A stretch of 64,000 nucleotides of DNA from Linepithema humile (lineage: Eukaryota; Arthropoda; Insecta; Hymenoptera; Formicidae). This document shows positions 1 to 12,083 of this stretch, one piece after another. The stretch covers positions 26,176,532-26,240,531 of the forward strand of contig NC_090131.1 in NCBI RefSeq assembly GCF_040581485.1, given 5' to 3'. Below the pieces are notes generated by a model. It did not search any database, had not been told where the DNA came from, and saw only the letters and a program-made list of their open reading frames with translations. Position 1 is the stretch's first letter; each line of letters starts with the position of its first letter. The position numbers were made by a program, and so were the translations under genes.

Positions 1-1550
1 GCAATCGGCGTTAGAGGATATATTCGATGGCGCAGACACGAGAAGACTGAACGTTAGCCGATAAACGTTTTCGGATTTTAGAAGGAGCGCAGTGTATACT
101 TGTCTCGCGCCGTAATGGACCTTACAAGTGACTTCGATCGCTACCATTTGTCAACTTCTTCCGCCTCCATCGCCGGTAAAATCCGAGAGAGATCCGTAGA
201 TAGAGCGAGAAAAAAAAGTGGAATATCGGCGACATTCGCCGCGGCAAAAAGCAGTATAAACACACCAGACACTATTTCAATCTATCGCCGTAAAGATTTT
301 AAATATAAACCTGCATTTTCGGCAACACGGTTCTCAGTTTATTTTTTCAAGATTCTTCGAATTAGATTTGTATCTCTTTAAAAATAAAAGATTAATATAT
401 TTATTATTATATCGTCACTCTTATGCCAAAACCACGAATGTGCAATTTTGTAGCTTAGAGTTATTGCTATTTGAAAATTTAATTTGCTCCGAAAAATTAG
501 ATTCTTGTTTTGTTCTTGTAATTCTTTCAGCTTATTCAAACACTGATTTACTGCTATTGCTATCGCATTTCAGGTATAGAATCTTTGTCCGAAATAAAAT
601 GAGAAAATAATATTAAAATCGAAAAATCGGAAAATTAGCACATTCATGGTTTTAAAATCAGGGCAACGATATCAACATTAAATTATTGACATTTATATCT
701 AAACTTAAAATCCTTTAAAACTTATTGAACATTTACGTTCACAAATAAAAATATGGCGTAAGATATCCGATTAAGTTATGACATATACATAGGCGTATAA
801 ACGAATAATCGTGGATATATATAAAAAGTATACGTTTACTGTAGAGCCAATTATAGCGGTAAATGAAGATAAATGCGACTGTCGGAATATAAAGCTGCTT
901 TTGTTTCAATTCAATATCTGTCCTCATTATCGAGAAAGCACATTATTTTCCAGCACAGTAACACTACGACTGTCACTCTTGTATCATTAGCGGAGATATG
1001 AATCTCCCAAATATGATCCCACTATTCAGTGCAATGCCGTAATCGTTCGTTACATTTGTTAAAAATACAAAGTATCACTTAAATCGAGACGGTATTGTGC
1101 GACAAGTATAATAAGTTATTCACGACCATCTATTATCCCTTACAATGTGCAGAATGATAAATCGTTTCATAAATAAAAGTATCACGAGTTCAGAACAGAA
1201 TCACTAAGTTTAAAAAAACAAAAATAGACGAAACAAATAAACTGGCAAATTGTTCTCAATATTTCTTCAAACACATTAAAATTAAATGTAAAACAATCGT
1301 AACACCGCTCTACAAAATTATTGAAAAAATAAATTTTAAATAACAAAAATATATCAAGACTGAAACAAAAATAATTCTTCGTATTGCTTGTAATTCTTCG
1401 TAATCTTTTAGTATTGCTGCAACGGGGGGTTTAAGAAATGTGCAAAATCATAAAATATAGTTTATCGATACTTGCAATCTAGATCGCGTTATATTGAGTT
1501 ACTGAGCGAATGGGGAATAACGTATGCGACAACAACGAGCGCAAGAATAA
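1..1550. other. Non-genic stretch, mostly AT-rich
   Basis: The first 300 bases are of moderate GC content. From about 300 to 1490 the sequence is AT-rich with frequent A and T runs and stops in all frames. I see no splice-bounded open frame, RNA gene, repeat array or transposon end. Open frames here are under 100 codons and look like chance. Confidence 0.6.
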
Positions 1551-2045
1551 TAGTATAGTGAACCATATTACGAGCAATGGACAAAGCGTGCATCGCGCGT
1601 TTCACGCGCGCGCCGCTATTGCGGATAGGATTCCGCAATAGGTGTCGCGGCAAAGGGTGTACCTCAGATATGCGATGGAAAGCGCGACAGAGAGGAGAAA
1701 TGCAAAATTTTGAATGAAAGCCCGCGTTGTACACGAAAGCGCTTCTGGTATGCGGCGCATAGAGACAATTCTCGTCCCGTGCAGAATGCGCGATCGCGGA
1801 TTTTCGCGTTCAATGTTGACCTCGACGTACCGCGTAATGCCGACACCGTGAATAAAGCGTTTCACGGCTGAGAGAATTCGACATGTGCGCAGGGTTCTTG
1901 ATTGGCAAGCACGCAAAACTTCTGTATTCAATCAGTACGTGTCTCTTCGCGTTCAACATAGCGACGATGCCGTGCCACGCACGGCGCGACAATCAGTGAG
2001 AATTTGACCGTGCCACGCAAATCCTGACTGAATAGTTTCTCTGTG
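1550..2045. other. CpG-rich block without a recognisable gene
   Basis: A GC-richer block with many CG dinucleotides (for example runs of GCGCG near 1595-1613) set in AT-rich DNA. Three overlapping minus-strand open frames of 60-109 codons run through it; none resembles a known family, and their overlap is expected where stops are scarce. It contains the strong hairpin at 1612-1651 and a small one near 1971-1987 (GCCGTGC / GCACGGC). It could be regulatory DNA. Confidence 0.45.
1612..1651. other. Inverted repeat / hairpin
   Basis: CTATTGCGGA at 1616-1625 is perfectly complementary to TCCGCAATAG at 1632-1641 around a 6-base loop. GCCG at 1612-1615 can extend the stem with CGGC at 1648-1651 across a small bulge. 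The inner 10 bp are perfect. A stem of this size is near the chance level for 64 kb, so a function is not implied. Confidence 0.6.
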
Positions 2046-3465
2046 CTGGCATGATTCGCGACAGAAATATATGATCTATTAAAAAAAAAAAAACTTACAT
2101 TTGCAACACGTGTTTATTTTACCAAACATGCGAAATTAGAGCTTGCATATTTGAAGTATTTTTCGAAAATAGAAAAATAATAGAAAATAAAAGCATTCAT
2201 ATTTATTTAATAAAGATTATTTAATACGTTATTTTTATATTGCGGCAGCCTGAAAATAGCCTGTACTTTTGAACTCGAGATATAGACACAGCTCACGACA
2301 AATTTGCAATGATATAAATTTAATATATAATACGCAATATGTAATGCGATGGAATATGTAACTCGATACTAAAGAGAGATACGTATACATAGCGTCCGCG
2401 ATACCCATAAATTCTAATAAAATTTATGTTTCGCTCACTCGTAAAAATCCATATTTAATATAACTTTGAATTTAATTTTAGACCCGATGATGTTCCACGA
2501 AATAATTTTGCGAAATATATTTTCTTTTATATCTGCGGAATATTGCGCTCCTGAATTCGTTCAAGAGAAGAAATTCGTAGTGTTGCATTCTAACTCGTTT
2601 TACGAAGCATCATTCAAAGAAGATGCTGAAGTAAGTACATGTGCACATGCATAACATATTTGCAATAACTGAAAAGTGTATTATAGCGCTGCAGATATTA
2701 CGTCATGCGCGTTACGTCACGTTAGACCTGAAAGGAAATTGTACGCATATGTCTTGTATGACGTGAAAAGCGCCATAAATAGCGGTTAAGCGGAAAATAA
2801 AATAAAAAATTCTTTTTTATTTCGTTTCTACCTTTCGAGGATAGAATTTGACGAAAGAAGATTTCAAGAATTTGCAGTTTTATGTACGTAAAAGCGGAAT
2901 ATTGCGACAGCGGAAATATTAAGCTTATTGCTCTTTCCGGATCTAATGTAGCTCTTAAAACGGACCATGAGTAACTAGTCTGGTAATGAATGCATCAAAA
3001 GATCCATTACATTAATGAAAGTGCCACTTGCGAAATAGGAATAAACTACTTTAATGCATAAAGCTCAAAAGAATATAGAAAAGAAATCCAGCAAATTTCA
3101 TAAAAAGAAATGTTAATCATAAAAATATAACTTACAAAGAAACGAATATGAAAACTGTAATTATAATACATATTATTTAATTATTAACAAAATCAACGGC
3201 AAGAAAAATTCCTTTTACGATTTTCTATACAAGAACATTATCATAATTTCAAAAACAGATATTGTATGCTTGTACAAATTTCTTCGTACCTTGTAAAGTT
3301 AAAATAGTATCAACAATTTCTCTGTCACATATAAACGATGCTATTAGGCCAAGAAAAATTGCATCTTGACATATGCGGTATGAAAACATATCAGAACCAT
3401 CAATCTTTCGCGTAATACGAATGTGGACATATCTCGAAAGCAATATTTTCGCATAAAATCCTTCT
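2046..3465. other. AT-rich stretch around the candidate exon
   Basis: Apart from the exon-like interval at 2482-2630 this stretch is AT-rich, with an A12 run near 2081-2092 and stops in all frames. A short, more GC-rich patch lies at about 2690-2790. I see no other feature. Confidence 0.5.
2482..2630 (+). CDS. Candidate internal exon, product unknown
   Basis: The interval follows a T-rich tract ending in AG (acceptor at 2480-2481) and ends directly before a consensus GTAAGT donor at 2631. Between them one frame is open. After two leading bases that would complete a split codon, it gives exactly 49 codons and leaves phase 0 at the donor. The peptide (begins PMMFHEIIL, ends FKEDAE) is mixed in composition, with aromatic and charged residues and one cysteine, and is less biased than translations of nearby AT-rich DNA. 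At 149 bp it has a typical internal exon size. Two ATG codons at 2487 and 2490 could alternatively start a first coding exon. I recognise no domain and cannot find partner exons in the window. The surrounding DNA is AT-rich and stop-dense. This may be coincidence: frames of 50 codons with consensus splice sites on both sides do arise by chance in 64 kb. Confidence 0.25.
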
Positions 3466-3895
3466 TGCTTTGCCCTGCTGTGGATTTATGCGCCCTGATA
3501 TTTCTCCTTCATGATTCCTGTCGGGCCAATCAGTGACGTGGCGCCGTGAATATGTCATCTGGCATCAGTGATCGACCGGAAGAGACTCGGCGGCATCCAT
3601 ATTTCCGTCGTACTTCCATCACGTGCCGCACTTTGTACGTGCCTCACCGGCACGTCAGAGCCGCAATAATCCGCGTTCGTAAAGCAATACTTCGCTTCCA
3701 ACTACTACACTCCTAACGTCGCGATTTCGCCTGACGCGGTTGAGCTCGACGCTCTCCGACAGCGTCGTCCATCGGCTTTTATTGTCGCCCAAGGTACGTA
3801 CTACCTGGCGAGTAGACGGCTTCGATCGGCTGAGTGGTAAGACTCAACGTCGAGCCAGGCACACGTAGGACCGCAGGCGTAAAAATAAGGTACTC
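3466..3895. other. CpG-rich block beside a CT tract
   Basis: GC-richer, CpG-dense DNA containing a CACGTG E-box-like hexamer near 3615 and a small hairpin (ACGTGCC / GGCACGT, around 3638-3656). No open frame here resembles a protein. A promoter or enhancer is possible but nothing fixes a start site. Confidence 0.35.
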
Positions 3896-3936
3896 CGTCG
3901 TCTCTCTCCCTCTCTCTCTCCTTTTCTTTCTCTTTT

Positions 3937-3973
<37 letters not shown>

Positions 3974-3977
3974 TTTC
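3896..3977 (+). repeat. Polypyrimidine tract with (CT)n core
   Basis: About 80 bases of almost pure C and T on the plus strand, with an uninterrupted CT core around 3943-3965. A minus-strand open frame through it reads as an Arg/Glu/Lys low-complexity peptide, which is an artefact of the repeat. Confidence 0.9.
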
Positions 3978-6640
3978 TCACGTGCCGGGAATACCATTGT
4001 GGAATAGCAGTAAGCTCACCATCGTGCTATTTCATGATTTTTCTCGAATGTATGCGTGTAGTAAAAATGAAAAGTGAAGACTTTTAGCAGTTGCACCGGT
4101 GCGTTAAATCGACCACTCACAAAAGCAATCCATCGATAACGCTTTCCGAAGATTTATCGGTCATTTTTACTCTTCCACTTGAGTTGTTTTATTATAATAA
4201 TATATGTACATTACGTACTTTAAAGACTCAACTTTGCACATTTAAACTATTATATTTATTGATAAAACAAATTTAAACAGATAATGCTTTTCAGTTTTAT
4301 AGCCACACAGCTTAAATAATGTAATAATTTCCTCAAATATTCTGTTATTATCAAAGCTTCAATATGTTTAATATGCATTTCTTTATTTCTATTATTAATT
4401 TTTACGTTTTTAGTTATAAAACATTGTACTAAAATTTTAATGACGTCTTGGATGTTACATCCACAAATAAGCGAGAAAGCCAAAAACATGTCTATTTATT
4501 CTTCAGATATGTATCAATATTCAAAATAAAATTCAATGACAAAATGAAGATATATCTATAAAATCGTTGTTAATTATAAAGAATCGTCATCGTCGTTTGG
4601 ATTTACGATTCAACAAATTATATTTCTCGTTTATCATATTCTCGCACTGTTAACCATAAATAAGTGTACTCAACTCGTTTCTCAAAAGTAATTGTGTGCA
4701 AACGTAAAAGCAACTGTTTCAAAAACACCTGTTACATTCTTAAAAAAAAAAAAACTCCCCGACAGTTTCACAGACAAAAAAATACACGGTACACGAGCGA
4801 AAACCAGAGTGCTATAACCGAAAAGTGCCGCCCATGTCAATTTGCGGTTAAAAAACGGAACAACGGAGCAATTGATTGCATAATTCCGTGGCGAGATTAT
4901 TTTATTCGATTGAATTATCCCCGCAGTTTCCAAGCGAGAGATAGCTCGTCGTCATCGACGCTGTTGTCGCAGCAAAATGCGCGAGTATATCCTCATACAT
5001 AGATGCATGCGACGCTGCATATGCATGAACGCCGATGCACGTACGCGCGTATACGGAGCACTCGTGAAATATCAGCCGCTGAAAGAAATCGCGGGTAATC
5101 CGCACCGAAATTCGCCAGAAAAAGGCAAAAAAAAAAAAGACTGAGAAAGAAAGAGAAGGAGGGAGACGCGCGGACGCGTTCCAAAAGTGCCGGGAATTTT
5201 TCCGACCTGACCGCGTTGACCTAACACCCACGCTCGCAACCGCGGCGACTGCAACTCTCTTCATTCGCAGTTCCTTCAAAGACATTTCGTGCGCACGTAC
5301 ACCCACGTTCCATCATCTCAAGCGCGCGGATGATAACGCAACCGTGTATATTTCCCGGCTGGAGACCACCGTTTCGACGTGCTCGTGATTGATGCGCCTT
5401 CTCTAACTCTTCGTGAGAATCATATTAATCAGCGGCATCGCGCAACATCGCTCGGAGCGCTTGAAAACCCGGAATAGCAGCAGCAGCAGCACCGCCAATG
5501 TTACTACCGTCGCTGCTGTCTCTGCGATAAATCGGATTCGCGACCGACAATTGACGTATCACGCGGAGAAGCCAGAAAATACCTGCATACACCCTTAGTC
5601 GCATCTGCATGCATTCTGTGCATCACTCATACACAAGCGTCCGCGCTTGCCCGTTTCGAGATAACGTAATGCTTCCGCACGTAGCCTCGAGAATGTTCTC
5701 TCTTCGGATTAAAATGACTGCGACGTGGTTATACGTAAAATTGCAATAGCAAAACGTGCAATAGCGCCAATATCGGTGTGTCTTAAAACAGGAAAACTGT
5801 TTTTTCAACATTCCAACAATAAAAAAAGCGTGTATTACAAAAGTTTGTGTATTGATAACTTTTTTAAATTAAAAATTATGCAACGCATAGATGTGATATC
5901 CGAAAGAAGAAAAAAAATGTTTTTAATTGAATGACAAAGCCGATGGACACGGTATTTATTGCGCACATTGTTACCGTTATCTTTTTTAATAAGCACCTGA
6001 AGCTTGTCGTTTAAGAAATCTGCGCGTTATATAACGTTGCATGCTCCGATTTTCTACGATAACCTGTTATGAAAATCTTGTGTGCTCGGTAAAGCGTATT
6101 TTCCTTTATTAAAGAGTAACGTATTTCTATCATGTCTACCTTACTGTCTCGTATAAGCACTCTATCTTAGTCTCGCTGTCGTGGAAAAATGAAATGCGCC
6201 AGATATTGTACCATCGAGACTGCATTGCGATTTTCCGGTCCACTGAGATTTCGAGGAATATCAGCCATGCGTATAGGAAAAATCTTGGATTAATAAGTAA
6301 TGGAAAAGAGAAAAAAAAACGGAAGAAAAAACTAATACTCCCTGAAGCATGCAAGAGGTGTAAAGTCGTCACGAGATATTCTCGGAATTCAGATGATCGT
6401 AAATTAGTTTTAAATTTAGATTTTCCTAGAATATACGTTTTATGCTAATAATTTAAAAAAAAAGGAAAAAAAACTTTGCTTCTAAGCTAATTTAAATTTT
6501 CCTTCAACTGGGCGCTGATTAATACATAATATATGATTATGATAAATATTTGCTGCACATAAAATGCACACATCTATCTCACCAGATAATATAATTTATT
6601 TCAGATTAAGAATCAATTTCGCAAGCGAAGATGAGTAGTT
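3978..6640. other. Alternating AT-rich and CpG-rich non-genic DNA
   Basis: AT-rich from about 4000 to 4780, CpG-rich from about 4780 to 5720, then AT-rich again to 6620. The CpG-rich part has open frames of 60-134 codons on both strands, which is what scarce stops produce; no product is recognisable. A short (CAG)5 run lies near 5478-5492. Poly-A runs occur near 4742-4753 and 5129-5140. I see no RNA gene or transposon. Confidence 0.5.
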
Positions 6641-6733
6641 GCGAATGCATGAAAGAAACTAGATCCTGAAAGGTGCCAATGGCGATGTCTTCATAAGTTT
6701 CTGTTTAACCGAAGTTAATCGGGACCAGCTCGT

Positions 6734-6758
6734 CCGGCGAAACACTTAGATTCGCCGG
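6734..6758. other. Short perfect hairpin
   Basis: CCGGCGAA at 6734-6741 pairs perfectly with TTCGCCGG at 6751-6758 around a 9-base loop. Alone it is a chance-level structure. It is listed because it lies about 105 bases upstream of the longer hairpin at 6863-6937, in the same GC-richer island. Confidence 0.6.
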
Positions 6759-6862
6759 CGGCTACATGCGATCGATCTAAACAACGTGATTATCTCGCTA
6801 ATTGGTGTGTGCATCCTCGGCATCCCGAATAGTGCGACACGATATTCAGGGAAGGATGCCCG

Positions 6863-6937
6863 CGATCTGCCGAACATGGCTCAACTTGATGACCCTCAGT
6901 GTAGGTCATCCGGTTGAGTCACCTATTCATCAGGGCG
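6863..6937. other. Long imperfect hairpin, possible structured RNA or miRNA-like precursor
   Basis: The core stem pairs 6877-6894 with 6904-6921 around a 9-base loop (CTCAGTGTA). Of 18 positions, 15 are Watson-Crick pairs, two are G-U wobbles if transcribed as plus-strand RNA, and one is a mismatch. Below the core, CTG and GAA near 6868-6874 can pair with bases near 6924-6933 after a 2-base bulge, giving a foldback of about 65-75 nt. The region (about 6640-6990) is GC-richer than its flanks. I do not recognise a known insect microRNA in either arm. Evidence of transcription is lacking, so it is recorded as a structure and not as an RNA gene. Confidence 0.4.
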
Positions 6938-6979
6938 TCTATATCGCACTTTAGGATCATCTTCAGTACCCACATGCTA

Positions 6980-9400
6980 CTCCTGCTGTATGCAGTATGA
7001 TAATAACATCATTGTTCGAGGTTGAATTGTATGCAAGATCATACATATAATCTGTCAAGCAAATATCTGTGCAAACTATCGTGCTATCGACATAAACAAT
7101 CTATTCATTTTGAAGAGAGCTTTCGTTATTCAAAAAAATGTAAAAAACAAATTTTTATTTTTCCATCTAAACATAGATTTGTATATAAAAAGACTTCATT
7201 CTAGACCTGATATCAATGTAGCAGCAATAATCGATAATATAATGCTTTTATACGAATGTGTTAATATTAAACTATCGAATTTTTTATTCGCTTTAAAATA
7301 AGAATCTTTGAATAATGCGCTTTTTAAAAATAACTAACGCTCTTAACTAATATATTGTTCTCATTATTTCAATGGCTTAATGTCATATTAAACTTCTTCG
7401 TTAACAAAACGTTCTTTTTTAGCAACGCCAAGATTCGATGATATAAATAAATGCAACGGGCGAATAAGTTAATTTATAAAAATCAATTAGTGAGTTATTT
7501 TTGCAATCTCTTATTTATAAAATATTATTTGCATATTTTATCTCTTATTTTGTAACATCGTATAATTTTACCGCGTGCTTCCATGGAAAAAGGATACTAA
7601 AAATAAATCACACAACGATTTAATTGTCTCAAGAGACTGTAAGCCGCACAGAATGGTTCCAACGGATGAGAGTATCGCGGCTGATTGAGAAAAACTTTCG
7701 CCAAGAAACAGTCTACCTAGGATGGTGAGGTATATATTACTCGCAGTGCAATACGCCACGCCTGTATCGCTTTCCGAAGTCTTTTATCCAATCGACGTCG
7801 TAAGAAACTTCGTTTCGCGCTTTACGAGCGCCACTGCGGGATAGCATGCCCGATCCTCCATTTGGAAAGTGGAACTTTGGACTAATTCCCTTCGATTCTC
7901 GCTCTACGTGCCCCGTACTTAGAGTCCCGTTGGATGTTGCTACGCTAGCCAGGCACCTTATGACACACCGCGATGCAAAGTTTGCGCGCATCTCTGAGTG
8001 AAAGTACTACTTTAGCGTGCACGAGATCTCGATGTCGCGCATTACGCTCCGGCAACGAGTGTTCTCAAAGACAAAACTCTTCGACAATCCGCTTCTGCAG
8101 CAAAATTATTCAACTCGCGTAAAGCATCGAGTCCGTTTAGAACAACTTCACGTATTTCAGCAACGTGAGAGATCGAAGGAAAATAGGAGAGATCAGATCG
8201 AAGGAAAATAGAAGTAAGAGTCAAAGTAACTTTCTGCGAAATTTTCTCTTCAGATTAAATTGAATATATTAAAATTTCAGTGGATTAAATCGTATGAATA
8301 ATATAAGCGTTTAGTGACAGTTTGGATAAATTGTAACATCAACGTTGAATAAAATAATATACGAACTAAGGAGCTAAAAAAAATTCTTTTAAATAATAAT
8401 CGAATTCTGTTGTTTCTTTAATTATCTAATCGTGATCTTTTAACGTTTATTGATCTAATATCTGATCCCACCGTCGGTATGCGCAATCTGTTTCAATATG
8501 TAAATTTAATGTACATGATCATGATCAGTTCTAATCTCGCTAAAACACCTGCCTTTCGTTCGATCGATGTCTTCCTTTTCACGAAGATACTAGAACAAGG
8601 TTTATCGCTTAAACTGATGCAACTACTTCTACATGGTTGTACACAATTTGCTTCGCTTATCGATAATACATCAGGGCTTCCCACAGCTGTAAGCTTTCTG
8701 TTTCGTGAGAAATTTACACGCTCCCTCGTAGTTTTTATAAATCGACACAAATTAGCAATCAATCGAAGATTTATGACATAAAACTTTAAAATTGAACTTT
8801 AAAATAAAATATTTTCTCACATTTCGATAAGGAAACTACGTTTCTATATATTCTCAAGCGCATCATCCGGTTTGCGAACCGACGATGTCGGCAGACACCG
8901 TGTAAATCCATCGATGCCTATCTACATTAGCACGAACTTACATCGCGAAATGAGAAGAAAACTCATGCATCTTTGCGATAAAGATTTTTTATCGTGCAGT
9001 CCTGATAGATTTCATGCGCGGATGTGTCCGATAAGGTGATTCAAAAATGCTATAGCATGCACGTTATAGGTACGGCGATATTATATTTCCGGCAGTAATT
9101 TAATTATGATTGAATATTCTAAACCAAGAGAACTATTATAAGTGACGAATGTGTAGCGCAATTTACTATACGAATGTCCTCGTTGCACGCAAGCATGTGC
9201 AACAATTTCTACTTTATAATAATGTAGCAGAGATATTAATTAACTCCGTTATGCGTCATAATATCTCATCTGTAATGTCATAAACTTCACAATACAACTT
9301 AATACAATATGATGCAACATTGTAATATAAACGCGGAAAATATAATGTGACGTAATATACGATAATTATATATTAAGATGGCATTACTATCTGCTTATAT
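6980..9400. other. Non-genic DNA, AT-rich with a GC-richer patch
   Basis: AT-rich at about 6980-7560, moderately GC-rich at 7600-8215, then largely AT-rich to 9400 with a mixed patch near 8470-8780 that is open on both strands for about 90-100 codons. No open frame is recognisable as a protein. A 25-bp-period duplication is listed separately. Confidence 0.5.
8170..8211 (+). repeat. Two-copy short tandem duplication
   Basis: The 16-mer GATCGAAGGAAAATAG occurs at 8171-8186 and again at 8196-8211, a 25-bp period. The identity suggests a recent local duplication. Confidence 0.8.
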
Positions 9401-9830
9401 CTGGCGGTTAAACGGGGAGGAAGCGCGCGTCTTGTGACAACAGCTTGTATGAATATTAAATAAAATAGAGGGATTAAAAATTCAGAAGCCATTGGGCGAA
9501 GATCCCGGGCGACCTTTCCGCGGTCACCCCGCGCGTCCCGTTATCCAAGCCTCGCCCTCCCGGTATTATTATCTGCTGACGAGCAGTGTCATAGCGCTGG
9601 GAATACTTGTGTCTTCGGCACGAACCGATTCAATGTCACGCCCGAGGCGAATTGAAACCAATTATAATTAGCATTGAGCATTGAATGCTGCGGTATTGAT
9701 CGAACGACGTTAACAGGCTATTGACCGGGTGTGTAAATCTGGATTAGGATTACATGCTGTGTGCTGTGCGCGCATTGGCACGCGCGGCCAGTTGATTCGG
9801 GAAAAGAAATGTTTTAAATATAATACGATG
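9400..9830. other. GC-rich block
   Basis: One of the more GC- and CpG-rich short blocks in the left third of the window, with CCCGGG and CGCGCG-type sequence near 9500-9540 and again near 9770-9790. It has small hairpins (CTGCT / AGCAG around 9582-9595) but no sizeable open frame. It is a candidate regulatory element only by composition. Confidence 0.3.
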
Positions 9831-10163
9831 AGCCTTTAACAAATAAAGATACATATCGAGATGTTTCAATGTGAAATAAAGATTTCCTTCGTAATAAAGA
9901 TTACAATCAATGAACGCGAGAGTCACGAACCCTAATAATGCTTATTAAGCCAGTTATAAAAATGCAATTTGTCTTCATTTTCATGTACGAATAAAGTGGA
10001 ACAAGATATATGACGTTATCGACTTGGATCGAAAGAAGCATTGACATTTTCAAGCCAACTACCGCGTTGAAAATTGAATTGCACCTGTCTTTATCACTTT
10101 GCAAGCGCTGCTAAGAAACAAAACAACAAGCTGCTCCATATTCTCGATGATGAAATGCTATTT

Positions 10164-10194
<31 letters not shown>

Positions 10195-10550
10195 CCCCTT
10201 TGAAACTACCTTTGTCAATGTGTGCATATGTACGCTCAATAATATTTTTTTTAGCTGCTTTAAAGCATTCAAAACCGTGTACATCTAGTTTAATAATATT
10301 TCAGCGCTAGGTGGAAAGTTTTGTAAGAAAAGTTACACCTGCTTATCTAACTATTTCGGAATGAATAGATATTATAAATATTATGTAACCCTGCAAAGAC
10401 GATAATACGTTCCAGTAAGAATATTCACGAAATTCTCTGTTTGCTGATTAATATCATTGACATGAAATAATTTTCAAATCTTTTCGTTCCTTTGATGTAA
10501 ATATAGCCATGCTAATATAATTTAATCTTACAATCGTCAAAAGTCTCGAC
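9831..10550. other. AT-rich stretch with poly-T
   Basis: AT-rich sequence with no gene-like open frame. Its only distinct feature is the long T run at 10167-10194. Confidence 0.5.
10167..10194 (+). repeat. Homopolymer T28
   Basis: Twenty-eight consecutive T residues followed by CCCC, preceded by TTTTGA. On the minus strand this is a poly-A run. That could be the tail of an old retroposed copy, but no recognisable element body or target-site duplication is visible beside it. Confidence 0.85.
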
Positions 10551-12054
10551 AGTCGTGAGACACTCCATAAACGAGCTACACAAAAACCGCACCTACGGAT
10601 GCACGAATCACAAAGTTATTCGCCACACAAGCTTCCTGTCGATATTCAGACTCCACTTCGCGATGGAAGGTAAAACGAGCGAGAATTGCTGCGAATTTCA
10701 AACCAGCGGGAAAAGAGTTGCCGCGTTGCATTGTGCACAAAGTGTTCAACGCAAACGACAACCTCGAATAACGGAGGAGCGAAGTTGAGCCGCGCGGGCA
10801 ACAATCATCCCCGAGGAAAACAATGAGAAAGCGACAGCTCGATAAGACCGTTCGTATTGGACAAGCGAGCTGGTGCGCGATATTTTTCGCTCTTTTGGCC
10901 GGAGGGGAAAAAAAAAGGGGAAAAAAAAACGGGGAAGCGAGAATCATCGCTTCCCAGTTTGGAGATGGTATTAGCCAGACAATATTCTTTGACGGGGAAC
11001 GCTTTTTCGACAGTGGTATCGCAATTTCGCCATCGCAAAAGATTTTCGTGACCGTGTAACTTCGCCGTGACACGTTATGTCCGCCATGTATCTCGCGACG
11101 GCGACAGAAAAATTTCACGAACGCGTGCGCGCCGTAGGGCGATATATATATTTAAGCGGTGCTTGTTATCACAATGATTTAGCCTCATACAATATATCGT
11201 TACGACACGAAGAACGTGTGTATTTGATGCTCTGCGAGATATCAACGCGTCATTTACTATGCTGCCGCAGCTTAATGCAAACCTATTTCGGTCTCCAACA
11301 TATGTAATGTATAAATTATTATAGAACAGGAATAGTAACATAAATCCTCTAATATCGTCAAAAAAGATAAGCTGAAAAGAATTTCCTTTCATAATTTAAT
11401 CTCTTTAATGCACTGTTATACCGCACATTCATGACATATGACATATGTTTCGACGATACAAATAAACATTTTTTTCTTTTCTTTTTGATCTCACAAAAAC
11501 GTGCTTTTTCTGCATCGCGACTAGACGCAATCCCATTCGCTATTCCATTTCCCAGACAAACAAATTGCGCGCTGGTTATTCCTAAGCCATCAATTGCTGG
11601 CCTTTTTAATGAATTACTCCTTGTCATCGGAATATCCATTTCACGCGAAAGTCAAACGCCACGATAAATCGCCACCGATGATATATAAAATAGCGCCGGC
11701 GGCTAGACTAACGCTGCGACGACCGCAAAAATGCGCGCGCGATTCTCGCGCTCTGTATTCCAGGCCAATTAATTATCGAGTCGTCACGCAAGTACACCAC
11801 GTACGACCCTATCGATTAACACCCGTCCAACCTCGCCTCTCCTGCAGTACGCGAAGGTTTTTGTACCCGCGCCCGTGGAGTGAAGCTGTGCGAGGACTTA
11901 ATAAAGCCAACTCGACAGCCATCGATCTATCCCGCTCGTTCACGAAGGCACTAAATTTCGTTCATCGAGATCGGCCAAATGGCTTCACGTTTTTACAAAA
12001 TTCCATCTTCGTTGCGCTTTACCGCGGCTGCATTTCCTGTTTTTAATCGCACGG
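10550..12054. other. CpG-rich blocks with overlapping chance frames
   Basis: Two CpG-rich segments (about 10550-11140 and 11500-12040) are separated by more AT-rich DNA. A 180-codon minus-strand frame (10576-11118) overlaps four other open frames in the same DNA, and a 150-codon plus-strand frame spans 11594-12046. The peptides are rich in Arg, Ser and Phe, match nothing I know and lack paired splice sites. I treat them as non-coding. A G-run array at 10901-10934 is listed separately. Confidence 0.45.
10901..10934 (+). repeat. G-run / A-run array
   Basis: Three GGGG runs are separated by A8 and A9-C spacers, with an extra GG just before. This could form a weak G-quadruplex with long A loops, or may be simple slippage sequence. 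Position and composition are direct; the structure is inferred. Confidence 0.6.
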
Positions 12055-12083
12055 CTCTCACTCTCTCTCCCTCTCTCTCTCTC
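12055..12083 (+). repeat. (CT)n microsatellite
   Basis: Near-pure CT dinucleotide tract with a few C interruptions, ending in CTCGAG. Confidence 0.85.

Noticed and set aside
3779..3997. Arg/Glu/Lys-rich 72-codon minus frame
   Set aside because: Low-complexity translation of the CT tract.
10576..11118. 180-codon minus-strand open frame
   Set aside because: Four other frames overlap it in the same block, and the peptide contains runs produced by the G/A-run array at 10901-10934.
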